Source: Streptomyces exfoliatus (GTDB lineage Bacteria > Actinomycetota > Actinomycetes > Streptomycetales > Streptomycetaceae). Taken from it: a stretch of 64,000 nt of DNA. A model generated the notes under the pieces. It did no database searches. It had not been told where the DNA came from and saw only the letters and a list, made by a program, of their open reading frames with translations. The position numbers and the translations under genes were made by a program. The stretch is from NCBI RefSeq assembly GCF_000725545.1, contig NZ_JNZP01000001.1, positions 310,001 to 374,000 on the forward strand, in the 5' to 3' direction. Position 1 is the stretch's first letter, and each line of letters opens with the position of its first letter. This document shows, in pieces, positions 8,685-17,435 of the stretch.

Positions 8685-9733
8685 GTAGCCAAGAGATTCC
8701 AGAAGAGACCCTGCCGGCAGGGCAGGACACCGCGCACGGCGCGGTGAAGGTCGCCGACGACCCGTTCGCCGACCCGGGCCTTCCGCCCCACAAGCCCCGC
8801 ATCCAGGACATCGACGAGCGGGCCGCCCGTCGGTCCGAGCGCGCGGTCGCCTTCATGTTCGTGCTGTCGATGCTGGCCACCGTCGGCTTCATCGCCTCGT
8901 ACGTGATCTTCCCGGTCGACAAGATCGTGTACATCTGGCCCTTCGGCCGGGTGTCCGCGCTCAACTTCGCGCTCGGCTGGACCCTCGGGCTCGCCCTCTT
9001 CTTCATCGGCGCGGGCGCGGTCCACTGGGCCCGCACCCTGATGTCCGACGTGGAGGTCGCCGACGAGCGCCACCCGATCGAGGCGTCGCCGGAGACCAAG
9101 GCGAAGGTCATGTCGGACTTCGCGGCCGGTGCCGCCGAGTCGGGCATGGGCCGCCGCAAGCTCATCCGCAACACGATGTTCGGCGCGCTGTCGCTCGTAC
9201 CGCTCTCCGGCCTCGTGCTGCTGCGTGACATGGGCCCGCTGCCCGAGAAGAAGCTCCGGACCACCATGTGGGCCAAGGGTCTTCAGCTCATCAACATGAA
9301 CACGCATGAGCCGCTGCGTCCCGAGGACGTCGCCGTCGGTTCGCTGACCTTCGCGATGCCCGAGGGCCTCTCGGAGCACGACCACCACTTCCAGGTCGAG
9401 ATCGCCAAGGCCGCCCTGATGATCGTCCGTATCCAGCCGGAGGACATCAAGGACAAGCGCGAGCTCGAGTGGTCGCACGAGGGCATCGTCGCCTTCTCGA
9501 AGATCTGCACCCACGTGGGCTGCCCGATCTCCCTGTACGAGCAGCAGACGCACCACGTCCTCTGCCCGTGCCACCAGTCCACCTTCGACCTCTCCGACGG
9601 CGCCCGCGTCATCTTCGGCCCGGCCGGTCACGCCCTTCCGCAGCTGCGGATCGGCGTGAACGACAAGGGCTTCCTGGAGGCGCTCGGCGACTTCGACGAG
9701 CCCGTCGGTCCTGCCTTCTGGGAGCGCGGATGA
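8681..9733 (+). CDS. qcrA: Rieske iron-sulfur subunit of the bcc complex
   Basis: This 350-residue subunit holds the [2Fe-2S] cluster that takes the first electron from menaquinol. The cluster motifs are CTHVGC and CPCHQS in the C-terminal domain. Unlike proteobacterial Rieske proteins it has three membrane helices (about 50-72, 90-112 and 160-178). The third is preceded by GMGRRKLIRN, a twin-arginine-like sequence. In Streptomyces the third helix is known to be handled by Tat after Sec inserts the first two. The ATG at 8681 overlaps the qcrC stop by 4 bp. Confidence 0.95.
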   Translation: MSSQEIPEETLPAGQDTAHGAVKVADDPFADPGLPPHKPRIQDIDERAARRSERAVAFMFVLSMLATVGFIASYVIFPVDKIVYIWPFGRVSALNFALGWTLGLALFFIGAGAVHWARTLMSDVEVADERHPIEASPETKAKVMSDFAAGAAESGMGRRKLIRNTMFGALSLVPLSGLVLLRDMGPLPEKKLRTTMWAKGLQLINMNTHEPLRPEDVAVGSLTFAMPEGLSEHDHHFQVEIAKAALMIVRIQPEDIKDKRELEWSHEGIVAFSKICTHVGCPISLYEQQTHHVLCPCHQSTFDLSDGARVIFGPAGHALPQLRIGVNDKGFLEALGDFDEPVGPAFWERG

Positions 9734-11352
9734 GCACCGTGACCGATACGAAGAAAGCACCCGCCGGTGAGCGGGTCGCCGACTGGGCCGACGGCCGCCT
9801 GGGGATCTACTCCCTGGCCAAGGCCAACATGCGGAAGATCTTCCCGGACCACTGGTCCTTCATGCTGGGCGAGATCTGCCTCTACAGCTTCCTCATCATC
9901 ATCCTGACGGGCGTCTATCTGACGATGTTCTTCCACCCGTCGATGAACGAGGTGGAGTACGTCGGACCGTACGTCCCGCTCCAGGGACAGCTGATGTCCG
10001 AGGCGTTCAACTCGACCATGCACATCTCGTTCGAGGTGCGCGGTGGTCTGCTGATCCGGCAGATCCACCACTGGGCGGCGCTGATCTTCCTCGCCGGCAT
10101 GTTCGTGCACATGATGCGCGTGTTCTTCACGGGTGCGTTCCGCAAGCCGCGTGAGATCAACTGGCTGTTCGGCTTCCTGCTGTTCTTCCTGGGCATGTTC
10201 ACCGGCTTCACCGGTTACTCGCTCCCGGACGACCTGCTCTCCGGCACCGGTGTCCGCTTCATGCAGGGCGCGATCCTGTCCGTGCCGGTCGTCGGCACGT
10301 ACCTGTCGATGTTCCTGTTCGGCGGCGAGTTCCCCGGCGGCGACTTCGTGGCCCGGTTCTACTCGGCCCACGTGCTCCTGCTGCCCGGCATCATGCTCGG
10401 CCTCGTGGTGGCCCACCTCATCCTGGTGTTCTTCCACAAGCACACGCAGTTCGCCGGCCCCGGCCGCACGAACAACAACGTCGTGGGCATGCCGCTGCTG
10501 CCGGTCTACATGGCCAAGGCCGGAGGCTTCTTCTTCCTGGTCTTCGGTGTCATCGCGGTCATCTCGGCGATCGCCTCGATCAACCCGATCTGGGCGCTCG
10601 GCCCGTACCGTCCGGACCAGGTGTCCACCGGCGCCCAGCCCGACTGGTACATGGGCTTCGCCGAGGGTCTGATCCGTGTCATGCCGGGCTGGGAGATCAA
10701 CCTGTGGGGCCACACGCTGGTCCTCGGTGTGATGATCCCGCTGGCGATCTTCCCGGCGGTCCTCGCGGCGATCGCGGTCTACCCGTTCATCGAGTCCTGG
10801 ATCACCGGCGACAAGCGCGAGCACCACATCGCGCAGCGCCCGCGCAACGCTCCGACGCGCACCGCCTTCGGTGTCGCCTGGATCACCGCGTACATGATCA
10901 TGCTCGTGGGTGGTGGAAACGACCTCTGGGCGACCCACTTCCACCTGTCGCTCAACTCGATCACCTGGTTCGTGCGGATCTTCTTCTTCGTCGGCCCGGT
11001 CATCGCGTTCATCGCCACCAAGCGGATCTGCCTCGGCCTCCAGCGCCGGGACAAGGACAAGGTGCTGCACGGCCGCGAGTCCGGCATCATCAAGCGCCTG
11101 CCGCACGGTGAGTTCGTCGAGGTCCACGAGCCGCTCAGCCAGGGCGAGCTGCACCGCCTCACGGCGCACGAGCAGTACGACGCCGCGGAGCTTCCGCCGG
11201 CCGTCGACGAGAACGGCGTGGAGCGGAAGATCGGGCGCATGGAGAAGCTCCGGGTCAAGCTCAACAAGGGCTACTACGGCGACGACAACCAGGTCGCCAA
11301 GCCCACGGTCGAGGAGTACAAGGAGATCCAGAGCGGCCACGGCCACCACTGA
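9730..11352 (+). CDS. qcrB: Cytochrome b subunit of the bcc complex
   Basis: This 540-residue membrane subunit binds two b haems and the quinol sites. The haem ligands appear as His pairs in RQIHHWAALIF/FVHMMRVFF and in YSAHVLLLPG/VVAHLILVFFHKH. The quinol-site PDWY motif is seen in TGAQPDWYMGF, in place of the PEWY of other groups. The C-terminal tail beyond residue about 430 is the long cytoplasmic extension typical of actinobacteria. The ATG at 9730 overlaps the qcrA stop (ATGA). A terminator follows and closes ctaE-qcrCAB. QcrB is the known target of bcc inhibitors in mycobacteria. Confidence 0.96.
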   Translation: MSTVTDTKKAPAGERVADWADGRLGIYSLAKANMRKIFPDHWSFMLGEICLYSFLIIILTGVYLTMFFHPSMNEVEYVGPYVPLQGQLMSEAFNSTMHISFEVRGGLLIRQIHHWAALIFLAGMFVHMMRVFFTGAFRKPREINWLFGFLLFFLGMFTGFTGYSLPDDLLSGTGVRFMQGAILSVPVVGTYLSMFLFGGEFPGGDFVARFYSAHVLLLPGIMLGLVVAHLILVFFHKHTQFAGPGRTNNNVVGMPLLPVYMAKAGGFFFLVFGVIAVISAIASINPIWALGPYRPDQVSTGAQPDWYMGFAEGLIRVMPGWEINLWGHTLVLGVMIPLAIFPAVLAAIAVYPFIESWITGDKREHHIAQRPRNAPTRTAFGVAWITAYMIMLVGGGNDLWATHFHLSLNSITWFVRIFFFVGPVIAFIATKRICLGLQRRDKDKVLHGRESGIIKRLPHGEFVEVHEPLSQGELHRLTAHEQYDAAELPPAVDENGVERKIGRMEKLRVKLNKGYYGDDNQVAKPTVEEYKEIQSGHGHH

Positions 11353-11390
11353 TCGAGCTGCACTCCTGACTTCCTGAAGTCGCCACGGCG

Positions 11391-11423
11391 AGAGCCCCGT
11401 CCATTCGATGGACGGGGCTCTTT
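11391..11423 (+). terminator. Terminator after qcrB
   Basis: A perfect 13-bp stem (11391-11403 with 11409-11421) closes the loop TTCGA and runs into TTT. Confidence 0.9.
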
Positions 11424-11441
11424 GCCGTCCCCCGGGGTCGA

Positions 11442-11447
11442 TAGGGT
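11442..11447 (+). promoter_or_regulatory. Candidate -10 box of trpD
   Basis: TAGGGT lies 37 bases before the trpD ATG and just after the qcrB terminator, so trpD has its own promoter. Confidence 0.5.
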
Positions 11448-11484
11448 GGGACCGTATCCGTCACGTGACGATCCAGGAGCTGCC

Positions 11485-12549
11485 ATGAGCGCTGTGACCC
11501 CCGCTGGAGGACCTACGTCGGCGGGCCGCTCCTGGCCCGTCGTCCTGGAAGGTCTGCTGACCGGCCGCGACCAGAGCGCCGAGGACACCGCCTGGGCAAT
11601 GGACCGGATCCTGCGCGGCGAGGCCACCGACGCCCAGATCGCCGGCTTCGCGGTCGCCCTGCGCGCCAAGGGCGAGACCGTCGAGGAGATCTCCGGGCTC
11701 GTCCGCACCATGTACGAGCACGCCAACACGATCGAGGTGCCCGGGCCCTCCGTCGACATCGTCGGCACCGGCGGCGACGGCGCCAAGACCGTCAACATCT
11801 CCACCATGTCCGCGATCGTCGTCGCCGGCACCGGCGCCAAGGTCGTCAAGCACGGCAACCGGGCCGCGTCCTCCGCCTCCGGCGCGTCCGACGTCCTGGA
11901 GAAGCTCGGCGTCAACCTGGAGCTGACCCCGCGGCGGGTCGCCGAGGTCGCGGAGGAAGCCGGGATCACCTTCTGCTTCGCGGTGAAGTTCCACCCGGCG
12001 CTGCGTCACGTCGCCGCCGCCCGCAAGGAACTCGGCATCCGGACCACGTTCAACTTCCTCGGCCCGCTGACCAACCCGGCCCGTGTCCGGGCCCAGGCCA
12101 CGGGTGTCGCCGACGCCCGGATGGCCCCCATCATGGCCGGGGTGCTCGCCGAGCGGGGCTCCTCCGCCCTGGTCTTCCGCGGCGACGACGGGCTCGACGA
12201 GCTGACCACCACCGCCACCTCCCGGGTCTGGGTGGTCCGCGACGGCTCGGTCCGCGAGGAGGCCTTCGACCCCCGCGACGTCGGCATCGACCTCGTGCCG
12301 GTCGAGGCGCTGCGCGGCGCGGACGCCTCGTACAACGCGGACGTCGCCCGCCGGCTGCTCGCGGGGGAGACCGGTCCCGTACGGGACGCGGTGCTGCTCA
12401 ACTCGGCCGCCGCGCTGACCGCGCTCGCCCCGGGCGAGGGCACCCTGGCGGAGCAGATCCGGGCGGGCATGGAGAAGGCCGCGGAGGCGATCGACTCCGG
12501 CGAGGCCCGCAGGGCCCTGGAACGCTGGATCGCCGTCAGCAACGCGTGA
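11485..12549 (+). CDS. trpD: Anthranilate phosphoribosyltransferase
   Basis: This 354-residue enzyme joins anthranilate to PRPP in the second step of tryptophan synthesis. The PRPP/anthranilate motifs are clear: GTGGDG (94-99), NIST (104-107), KHGNR (122-126) and the catalytic-site segment [11 protein letters not shown]. The ATG at 11485 has a CCAGGAG ribosome site. It stands alone, away from other trp genes, but the window also holds a TrpE-TrpG fusion at about 37 kb. A mycobacterial trpD is likewise next to the ctaE-qcr genes. Confidence 0.95.
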   Translation: MSAVTPAGGPTSAGRSWPVVLEGLLTGRDQSAEDTAWAMDRILRGEATDAQIAGFAVALRAKGETVEEISGLVRTMYEHANTIEVPGPSVDIVGTGGDGAKTVNISTMSAIVVAGTGAKVVKHGNRAASSASGASDVLEKLGVNLELTPRRVAEVAEEAGITFCFAVKFHPALRHVAAARKELGIRTTFNFLGPLTNPARVRAQATGVADARMAPIMAGVLAERGSSALVFRGDDGLDELTTTATSRVWVVRDGSVREEAFDPRDVGIDLVPVEALRGADASYNADVARRLLAGETGPVRDAVLLNSAAALTALAPGEGTLAEQIRAGMEKAAEAIDSGEARRALERWIAVSNA

Positions 12550-12554
12550 CTTCC

Positions 12555-12590
12555 CGACGAAGGGCCCCGCCGTGGCGGGGCCCTTCGTCG
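12555..12590. terminator. Terminator after trpD
   Basis: A perfect 17-bp stem (12555-12571 with 12574-12590) has almost no loop and no T-run. Confidence 0.8.
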
Positions 12591-12649
12591 CGTCCCGGAA
12601 TCCGGACACGGGTTGCGCCCGGGCGATCACGTGGCATAGCTTCGGGTCA

Positions 12650-12766
12650 GGTCATGAGTGACAGCTACGAAGCCCCGGCTTGCTGTCCGGCAACCCTCCG
12701 TCCGTGGCGGGGTGCCCCGGGTGAAGACCAGGCCGTAGGCAGCGAGGTCTACGGCAAGCGCGGACC
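12650..12766 (+). promoter_or_regulatory. SAM-IV riboswitch aptamer
   Basis: The sequence follows the SAM-IV consensus closely: GGTCATGAGTG at the 5' side, CAGC...AGCCCCGGCTTGCTG, CCGGCAACCCTCC, GGCGGGGTGCCCCGGGTGA, then AGACC closing the first stem, and the 3' pseudoknot part CGGCAAGCGCGGACC. SAM-IV RNAs bind S-adenosylmethionine in Actinomycetales and switch off sulfur and methionine genes. The 3' end overlaps the left arm of a hairpin (12762-12768 with 12795-12801), which suggests mutually exclusive folding. Confidence 0.9.
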
Positions 12767-12801
12767 CCTGCACACTCTGAACGTGTGCGGCCCTGGGGTC
12801 C
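12762..12801 (+). promoter_or_regulatory. Putative expression-platform hairpin of the SAM-IV switch
   Basis: GGACCCC (12762-12768) pairs with GGGGTCC (12795-12801), and an inner stem GCACAC/GTGTGC (12770-12775 with 12783-12788) stacks inside it. The left arm includes the last bases of the aptamer, so ligand binding and this hairpin should compete. Confidence 0.5.
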
Positions 12802-12823
12802 TGGTCCTCAAGGGAGCAGTCTC

Positions 12824-12844
12824 GTGAGCAAGCGAATGCGTTAG
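12824..12844 (+). CDS. Six-codon leader ORF (VSKRMR) between SAM-IV and the aminotransferase gene
   Basis: GTG AGC AAG CGA ATG CGT TAG is preceded by AGGGAG at good spacing, a stronger ribosome site than many real genes here. Its stop codon runs into a small hairpin (12844-12848 with 12852-12856) followed by CTTTT. It looks like a regulatory upstream ORF rather than a functional peptide. This is inferred from sequence alone. Confidence 0.45.
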   Translation: MSKRMR

Positions 12845-12861
12845 GGCTTCAGGCCCCTTTT
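12844..12861 (+). terminator. Small hairpin plus TTTT, possible attenuator
   Basis: GGGC pairs with GCCC around a short loop, extended by a U-G pair, and TTTT follows at 12858-12861. The stop codon of the leader ORF lies at its base, so a translating ribosome would open it. The stem is short, so termination efficiency is uncertain. Confidence 0.4.
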
Positions 12862-12970
12862 CCCACCTCCGTACGACCACCGTGCGTCGAGGCAACACCC
12901 GTATGAGGCACCCCACTTCGTGCTGCCCTGCGGGCCTTTCGCTGCCCTTTCCTGCCAGGGAGATACCGCC

Positions 12971-14371
12971 ATGTCCGCGTACCCGAACGCCGCTGCCGCC
13001 ACCGTCACCGCTGCCGACTCCGAGTCCGCCGATCCCTGCTGCGCCGCCCCGCTGCCCGTCCTCGGCCGGGACGTCACCGTCCCGCTCGTCACCGGCGGCG
13101 AGGTGACCTACGCGGCGCTCGACTACGCGGCCAGCGCGCCGGCCCTCCAGCGGGTCTGGGACGACGTCGCCGCGTACGCCCCCTACTACGGCAGCGTCCA
13201 CCGCGGTGCCGGCTACCTCTCCCAGCTCTCCACCGACCTCTTCGAGAACAGCCGCGCCACCGTCGCCGAGTTCCTCGACTGCCGCCCCGGCGACCAGGTC
13301 GTCTTCACCCGCTCCACCACCGACTCGCTCAACCTGCTCGCCGCCACGCTCCCCGCCGACTGCCAGGTCTTCGTCTTCGAGACCGAGCACCACGCCTCGC
13401 TGCTGCCCTGGCAGGACGCCCGGGTCACGTACCTCAACGCACCCCGCACCCCCGAGCAGGCCGTCGCCACCCTGGAGCGGGCCCTCGCCGACCGGGACCC
13501 GTACGGCCCGGCGCTCGTCTGCGTCACCGGTGCCTCCAACGTCACCGGCGAGCTGTGGCCGGTGACGGAGCTGGCCGCCGCGGCGCACGCGCACGGCGCC
13601 CGGATCGTGCTCGACGCCGCCCAGCTCGCGCCCCACCACCCGGTCTCCGTCCGCGAACTCGACGTGGACTGGATCGCCTTCTCCGGGCACAAGCTGTACG
13701 CGCCCTTCGGCTCGGGTGTCCTCGCGGGCCGCGCCGACTGGCTCCAGGACGCCGAGCCCTACCTCGCGGGCGGCGGCGCGTCCAAGAAGGTCGCCCGCCG
13801 CACCGACGGCGGGGTGGACGTCGAGTGGCACACCACCGCCGCCCGGCACGAGGCCGGCTCCCCGAACGTCATCGGCGTGTACTCCATCGCCTCCGCCTGC
13901 AAGGCGCTCACCGAGGCGGGCTTCGACACCCTCGTCGAGCGGGAGCGGCACCTGATCGCCAAGGTCCGCACCGGCCTCGCCGAGGTCCCCGAGGTCAAGG
14001 TGCTGTCGCTGTTCGGCGACGACGCCCCCCGGGTCGGCGTCATCTCCTTCGTCGTGGAGGGCTGGAACAGCTCCCACTTCGCCGCCGCGCTCTCCGCCGA
14101 GTACGGCATCGGCGTCCGCGACGGTCTCTTCTGCGCCCACCCGCTGGTCCGCACCCTGCTCGGCAGCGACCCGCAGACCCAGGGCGAGTGTGGGGCGCCC
14201 GAGGCGGCCCCGGGGGAGAGGTCCCTCAACGCCATCCGGGTCAGCTTCGGCGCCGGTACCCCGGACGAGCACGTCGAGCGGTTCGTCGGCGCCGTGAAGG
14301 AGCTGGTCCGGGACGGCGCGCAGTGGAAGTACCGCACCGAGGACGGCCGCTGCGTCCCCGACCGCGGCTGA
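12971..14371 (+). CDS. SufS-like class V aminotransferase under SAM-IV control
   Basis: This 466-residue PLP protein has the class V fold: His140/His141, Asp215, and the PLP lysine Lys241 in FSGHKLYAPFGSG. A cysteine in RDGLFCAH (Cys388) sits where SufS-type desulfurases carry RxGHHCA. It is therefore probably a cysteine desulfurase or a related C-S lyase. The first 30 residues are variable and end in a DPCC motif. The ATG at 12971 has an AGGGAGA site. The SAM-IV riboswitch and leader ORF upstream tie it to methionine/SAM levels, and a terminator isolates it downstream. Substrate is unknown. Confidence 0.8.
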   Translation: MSAYPNAAAATVTAADSESADPCCAAPLPVLGRDVTVPLVTGGEVTYAALDYAASAPALQRVWDDVAAYAPYYGSVHRGAGYLSQLSTDLFENSRATVAEFLDCRPGDQVVFTRSTTDSLNLLAATLPADCQVFVFETEHHASLLPWQDARVTYLNAPRTPEQAVATLERALADRDPYGPALVCVTGASNVTGELWPVTELAAAAHAHGARIVLDAAQLAPHHPVSVRELDVDWIAFSGHKLYAPFGSGVLAGRADWLQDAEPYLAGGGASKKVARRTDGGVDVEWHTTAARHEAGSPNVIGVYSIASACKALTEAGFDTLVERERHLIAKVRTGLAEVPEVKVLSLFGDDAPRVGVISFVVEGWNSSHFAAALSAEYGIGVRDGLFCAHPLVRTLLGSDPQTQGECGAPEAAPGERSLNAIRVSFGAGTPDEHVERFVGAVKELVRDGAQWKYRTEDGRCVPDRG

Positions 14372-14387
14372 GTGCTCACTCGTACGG

Positions 14388-14423
14388 GTGAAGGGGGCCT
14401 CCCCGTCGGGAGGCCCCCTTCAC
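14388..14423. terminator. Bidirectional terminator between convergent genes
   Basis: A perfect 16-bp stem (14388-14403 with 14408-14423) with a CGTC loop lies between the aminotransferase and the convergent RAM-domain gene. Confidence 0.85.
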
Positions 14424-14440
14424 GTGACGCGTGTGCGGCC

Positions 14441-14722
14441 TCAGGACTCCAGTCCGATGGCGAAGGCCGCCTCCAGGTCGTGCTGGGAGTACGTGCGGAA
14501 GGCGACGTGGGTGTCCGTGGCCTCGACGCCCGGGATCTTGCTGATGCTGCCGGGGATCACGTCCGCCAGGTCGTCGTGGCGCGGCACCCGGACCATGGCG
14601 ATCAGGTCGTACGTACCGGTCACCGAGAAGACCTCGCTGACGCTGTCGAGCGCGGCGATCGACTCGGCGATCTCGGGGATGCGGTCCACGCTGGTCTTGA
14701 TGAGCACGATCGCGGTGATCAC
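14441..14722 (-). CDS. Stand-alone Lrp/AsnC ligand-binding (RAM) domain protein
   Basis: This 93-residue protein is the effector-binding half of an Lrp/AsnC regulator without the DNA-binding helix-turn-helix. It begins with ITAIVLIKTSVDRIPEIA and contains SVTGTYDLIAMV, both typical of the RAM domain. Such proteins bind amino acids and form ring-shaped oligomers, and some pair with full-length regulators. The GTG start at 14722 overlaps the rhomboid stop by 4 bp, so the two are co-transcribed. Confidence 0.88.
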   Translation of the reverse strand: MITAIVLIKTSVDRIPEIAESIAALDSVSEVFSVTGTYDLIAMVRVPRHDDLADVIPGSISKIPGVEATDTHVAFRTYSQHDLEAAFAIGLES

Positions 14723-15471
14723 GGCTGGCTTTCTCCCTCGGTCGCCGCGGTTTGGGCCTTCACTCTATCCCCACCCCGGTAGCGCCCCCAGGCGTAGAGG
14801 AAGCCCACGGAGAAGCCCACCACATGGGCCAGATAGGCGACGCCGGGACCGGCGCCCGCCGCCCGCGCGGCCAGCCACTGCAGGACGAACCAGAAGATCA
14901 GCACGATCCAGGCGGGGAAGCGCAGCGGCAGGAAGAAGAGGAAGGGGAAGAGGCTGGTGACCCGGGCGCGCGGGAAGAGGAAGAGGAAGGCCCCGAGCAC
15001 CGCGGAGATCGCCCCGGACGCCCCGACGAGGGTCTGCTCGCTGTGCGCGTGCGCCACCGCGTACCCGAGCAGGGCCAGGTATCCGGTGCCCAGGTAGAAG
15101 AGGGCGAACTCGACCGGGCCCATGCGCTCCTCGGCCATCGCGCCGAAGACGTACAGGAACAGCATGTTGCCGAGCAGGTGGAGCCAGCTCCCGTGGACGA
15201 AGAGCGCGGTCAGCGGGGTGAGCAGGGCGCGTGGATCGCCGGTCATCAGCTCGGCGGGGACGACGCCCCAGCGGCGGAAGTACGCGCCCTGCGCCGCGAG
15301 GAGCTCGTCCCCGGTGCCGTACACCGGGTTGAGTCCGGAGACCGGACTGAACACGAAGAGGAGACAGCACGCGGCGATCAGTCCGTACGTCACCGTGGGT
15401 CCGCCGCGGATGCCGCGCCCGGACCCCGTTCCAGCGCGGACAGCGCGGACAGCGCCTCGCCAATCGATCAT
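14719..15471 (-). CDS. Rhomboid-family intramembrane serine protease
   Basis: This 250-residue membrane protein cuts other membrane proteins within the bilayer. The catalytic serine is Ser152 in GASGAISA and the partner is His216 in LAHVVGFSVG, two helices later. The HGSWLHLLGNM segment (93-103) is the conserved oxyanion/loop region. Six or seven hydrophobic helices are present. The ATG at 15471 was chosen because upstream sequence is not conserved-looking. It is the first gene of a two-gene operon with the RAM protein; substrates are unknown. Confidence 0.9.
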   Translation of the reverse strand: MIDWRGAVRAVRAGTGSGRGIRGGPTVTYGLIAACCLLFVFSPVSGLNPVYGTGDELLAAQGAYFRRWGVVPAELMTGDPRALLTPLTALFVHGSWLHLLGNMLFLYVFGAMAEERMGPVEFALFYLGTGYLALLGYAVAHAHSEQTLVGASGAISAVLGAFLFLFPRARVTSLFPFLFFLPLRFPAWIVLIFWFVLQWLAARAAGAGPGVAYLAHVVGFSVGFLYAWGRYRGGDRVKAQTAATEGESQP

Positions 15472-15543
15472 GGACAGATCATGGCGTACCGGGGCCGAAC
15501 TGGACAGAGTGCCTCGCCGTGCCCCCGGCCACCCGTGAGGCCG

Positions 15544-15549
15544 TAGGGT
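15544..15549 (+). promoter_or_regulatory. Candidate -10 box for the zinc-ribbon gene
   Basis: TAGGGT lies about 80 bases before the ATG at 15628, within the divergent region shared with the rhomboid gene. Confidence 0.35.
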
Positions 15550-15627
15550 TACGGGCAGTACACCGCAGTTCGACGGCGCACCGCGGCTCCCGCACCTGGT
15601 ACACGCAACAGGAAGAAGGACGGCACG

Positions 15628-15870
15628 ATGACGACGGTTCCCCTGCCGACCGCCGAGACCCGCTGGCGCTGCACGCTCTGCGGCAACCTGACCCGCTTCG
15701 ACGTGACCCGCTCCTCCAAGGTCGTGGAGTACGTCCATCTGGACCTCGCGGGAGACCCGACGGTCGAGGAGCGGCAGGTGGTCAGTGAGACCATCGAGTC
15801 GGTCCGCTGCCGCTGGTGCAACGCGGTGGACCAGATCGAACTGGTGGACAGGCCGGGCGCCGCTTCCTGA
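15628..15870 (+). CDS. Small zinc-ribbon protein
   Basis: This 80-residue protein has two CxxC pairs, CTLC (about residue 15) and CRWC (about 61), separated by about 45 residues, which should bind one zinc. The acidic and beta-rich middle resembles an RNA- or protein-binding zinc ribbon. The ATG at 15628 has an AAGGACGG site. It lies 33 bases before the NYN-domain gene and is probably in the same operon. Function is not known to me. Confidence 0.75.
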   Translation: MTTVPLPTAETRWRCTLCGNLTRFDVTRSSKVVEYVHLDLAGDPTVEERQVVSETIESVRCRWCNAVDQIELVDRPGAAS

Positions 15871-15903
15871 GGGACGGCGCGGACGACATAGGGGTGACGG
15901 ATC

Positions 15904-17268
15904 GTGGAGCAGCCCGCGCACGGTGAAGAGCCGGCCGGCGCGGCAGGTGACGCTGCCGAGACGCTCGACCACCCACTGCCGGAAGGCGTACGGCGGCGGG
16001 TCGTCGCGTTGGTCGCGGACGCCTTCGGCGGGCTGACCGTCGCCGAGCTGCCGGCGCCCCTGAGGCAGTACGCCCGGTTCACCGCCAGCCGGCGGGCCAA
16101 GTTCGCCGGCAACGCGATGGCGGCTGCCCTGGACAGCGATCCGCTGTTCCGGCAGCGGATCGGCGAGCGGCTCAAGCAGGGCCAGCCCGAACTGGCCGGA
16201 GCCGTCGAGACCGGCACCCCGCCCGCCGCCGCCGACCCGGTCGACGTGGCGGCGGCCGCCTATGTGCTGCGCCCGCCCGGCTGGGTCAAGCTCGTGGCCG
16301 CCGCGGGCGAGGAGGCGCTGCGCGTCGACGCCGAGCGGGCCGACGAGGCCGGCCGGCGCGAACTGGAACGGCTGCGCGAGGAGCTCGCCGCCGCGCGGGA
16401 CCGTTCCCGGGACGAGACCGAACAGCTGCGGCGCGACCTGGAGACGGCCCGGAAGGAAGCGGAATCGCTTCAGCGCAAGCTGCGCAGCGCCCAGAGCGAC
16501 GTGAAGCGCGGCGAGGCCGCGCTGCGCCGCTTCCAGGGCGAGATGGAGACCGCGCGGGCGGAGGCGGCGGCCCAGGTGTCCTCGGCCGAGAGCGAGAGCC
16601 GGCGACTCAAGGCCCGGCTCGGTGAGGTCGAGGCCGCCCTTGAGGCGAGCCGCAGGACCGCCCGCGAGGGGCGTTCGGTGGAGGACATGCGGCTGCGGCT
16701 GCTGCTCGACACCGTCCTCGACGCGGCCCAGGGGCTGCGCCGTGAACTGGCGCTGCCGCCCGTGTCGATGCACCCGGCGGACACGGTGGACGCGGTGGAG
16801 CCGGGGCGGATGTCCCCGAAGGACATCGCGGCGCGGGCGCTCTCGGAGACCGATCCGGCCCTGCTCGACCAGCTCCTCGCGCTGCCGCAGGCCCATCTGG
16901 TCGTCGACGGCTACAACGTCACCAAGACCGGCTACCCGACGATGCCGCTGGAGAAGCAGCGGCTGCGGCTGCTCGGCTCCCTGTCGGCCCTCGCGGCCCG
17001 CTCGGGGGCCGAGGTCACCTGTGTCTTCGACGGGGCGGAGCTGGCGGCGCCGGTGCTGCTCGCGCCGCCGCGCGGCGTGCGGGTGCTGTTCTCGAAGCCC
17101 GGCGTCACGGCGGACGAGTTGATCCGGCAGCTGGTGCGTGCGGAGCCGCCGGGCCGGCCGGTCGTGGTGGTCTCCACCGACCGCGAGGTGGCCGACGGCG
17201 TGGCGAAGGCGGGTGCGCGGCCGGTGGCGTCCGCCTTGTTGCTGAAGCGGCTTTCGCGGCTCTCGTGA
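15904..17268 (+). CDS. NYN (YacP-like) RNA-binding/nuclease-fold protein with a coiled coil
   Basis: This 454-residue protein has an alpha-helical N-terminal part, a long coiled coil (about residues 140-250, rich in Glu, Arg and Ala) and a C-terminal NYN/YacP PIN-like domain. The domain starts at HLVVDGYNVTKTGYP and includes CVFDGAE and VVVSTDREVADG. These acidic residues form the metal site in the family, which processes structured RNA. The GTG at 15904 starts it. It follows the zinc-ribbon gene and precedes the NlpC/P60 pair; M. tuberculosis has no adjacent equivalent that I recall. Confidence 0.82.
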   Translation: MEQPAHGEEPAGAAGDAAETLDHPLPEGVRRRVVALVADAFGGLTVAELPAPLRQYARFTASRRAKFAGNAMAAALDSDPLFRQRIGERLKQGQPELAGAVETGTPPAAADPVDVAAAAYVLRPPGWVKLVAAAGEEALRVDAERADEAGRRELERLREELAAARDRSRDETEQLRRDLETARKEAESLQRKLRSAQSDVKRGEAALRRFQGEMETARAEAAAQVSSAESESRRLKARLGEVEAALEASRRTAREGRSVEDMRLRLLLDTVLDAAQGLRRELALPPVSMHPADTVDAVEPGRMSPKDIAARALSETDPALLDQLLALPQAHLVVDGYNVTKTGYPTMPLEKQRLRLLGSLSALAARSGAEVTCVFDGAELAAPVLLAPPRGVRVLFSKPGVTADELIRQLVRAEPPGRPVVVVSTDREVADGVAKAGARPVASALLLKRLSRLS

Positions 17269-17389
17269 CGCATCGCAACTCCTGGGTGGTATGCCCGAAT
17301 TCTGGACGGCGGACCGTCAATTACTCATCACTGCCCGTGTGATGCACGGAAATAAAGTGGTGCCCGAGCGATATTTTTGCCAGTGGGAT

Positions 17390-17419
17390 TTGAACTGATC
17401 ACAACTTGGTCACTAGGGT
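17390..17419 (+). promoter_or_regulatory. Promoter of the first NlpC/P60 gene
   Basis: TTGAAC (17390-17395) and TAGGGT (17414-17419) are separated by 18 bases, a good vegetative promoter. Transcription should begin near 17426, leaving a leader of about 100 bases. Confidence 0.65.
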
Positions 17420-17435
17420 CGGCCTTCGAACCTTC

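Noticed and set aside
1587..11400. Rex sites near the cta/qcr genes
   Set aside because: I found no TGTGAAC-NNN-TTCACA-like sequence in the intergenic parts.
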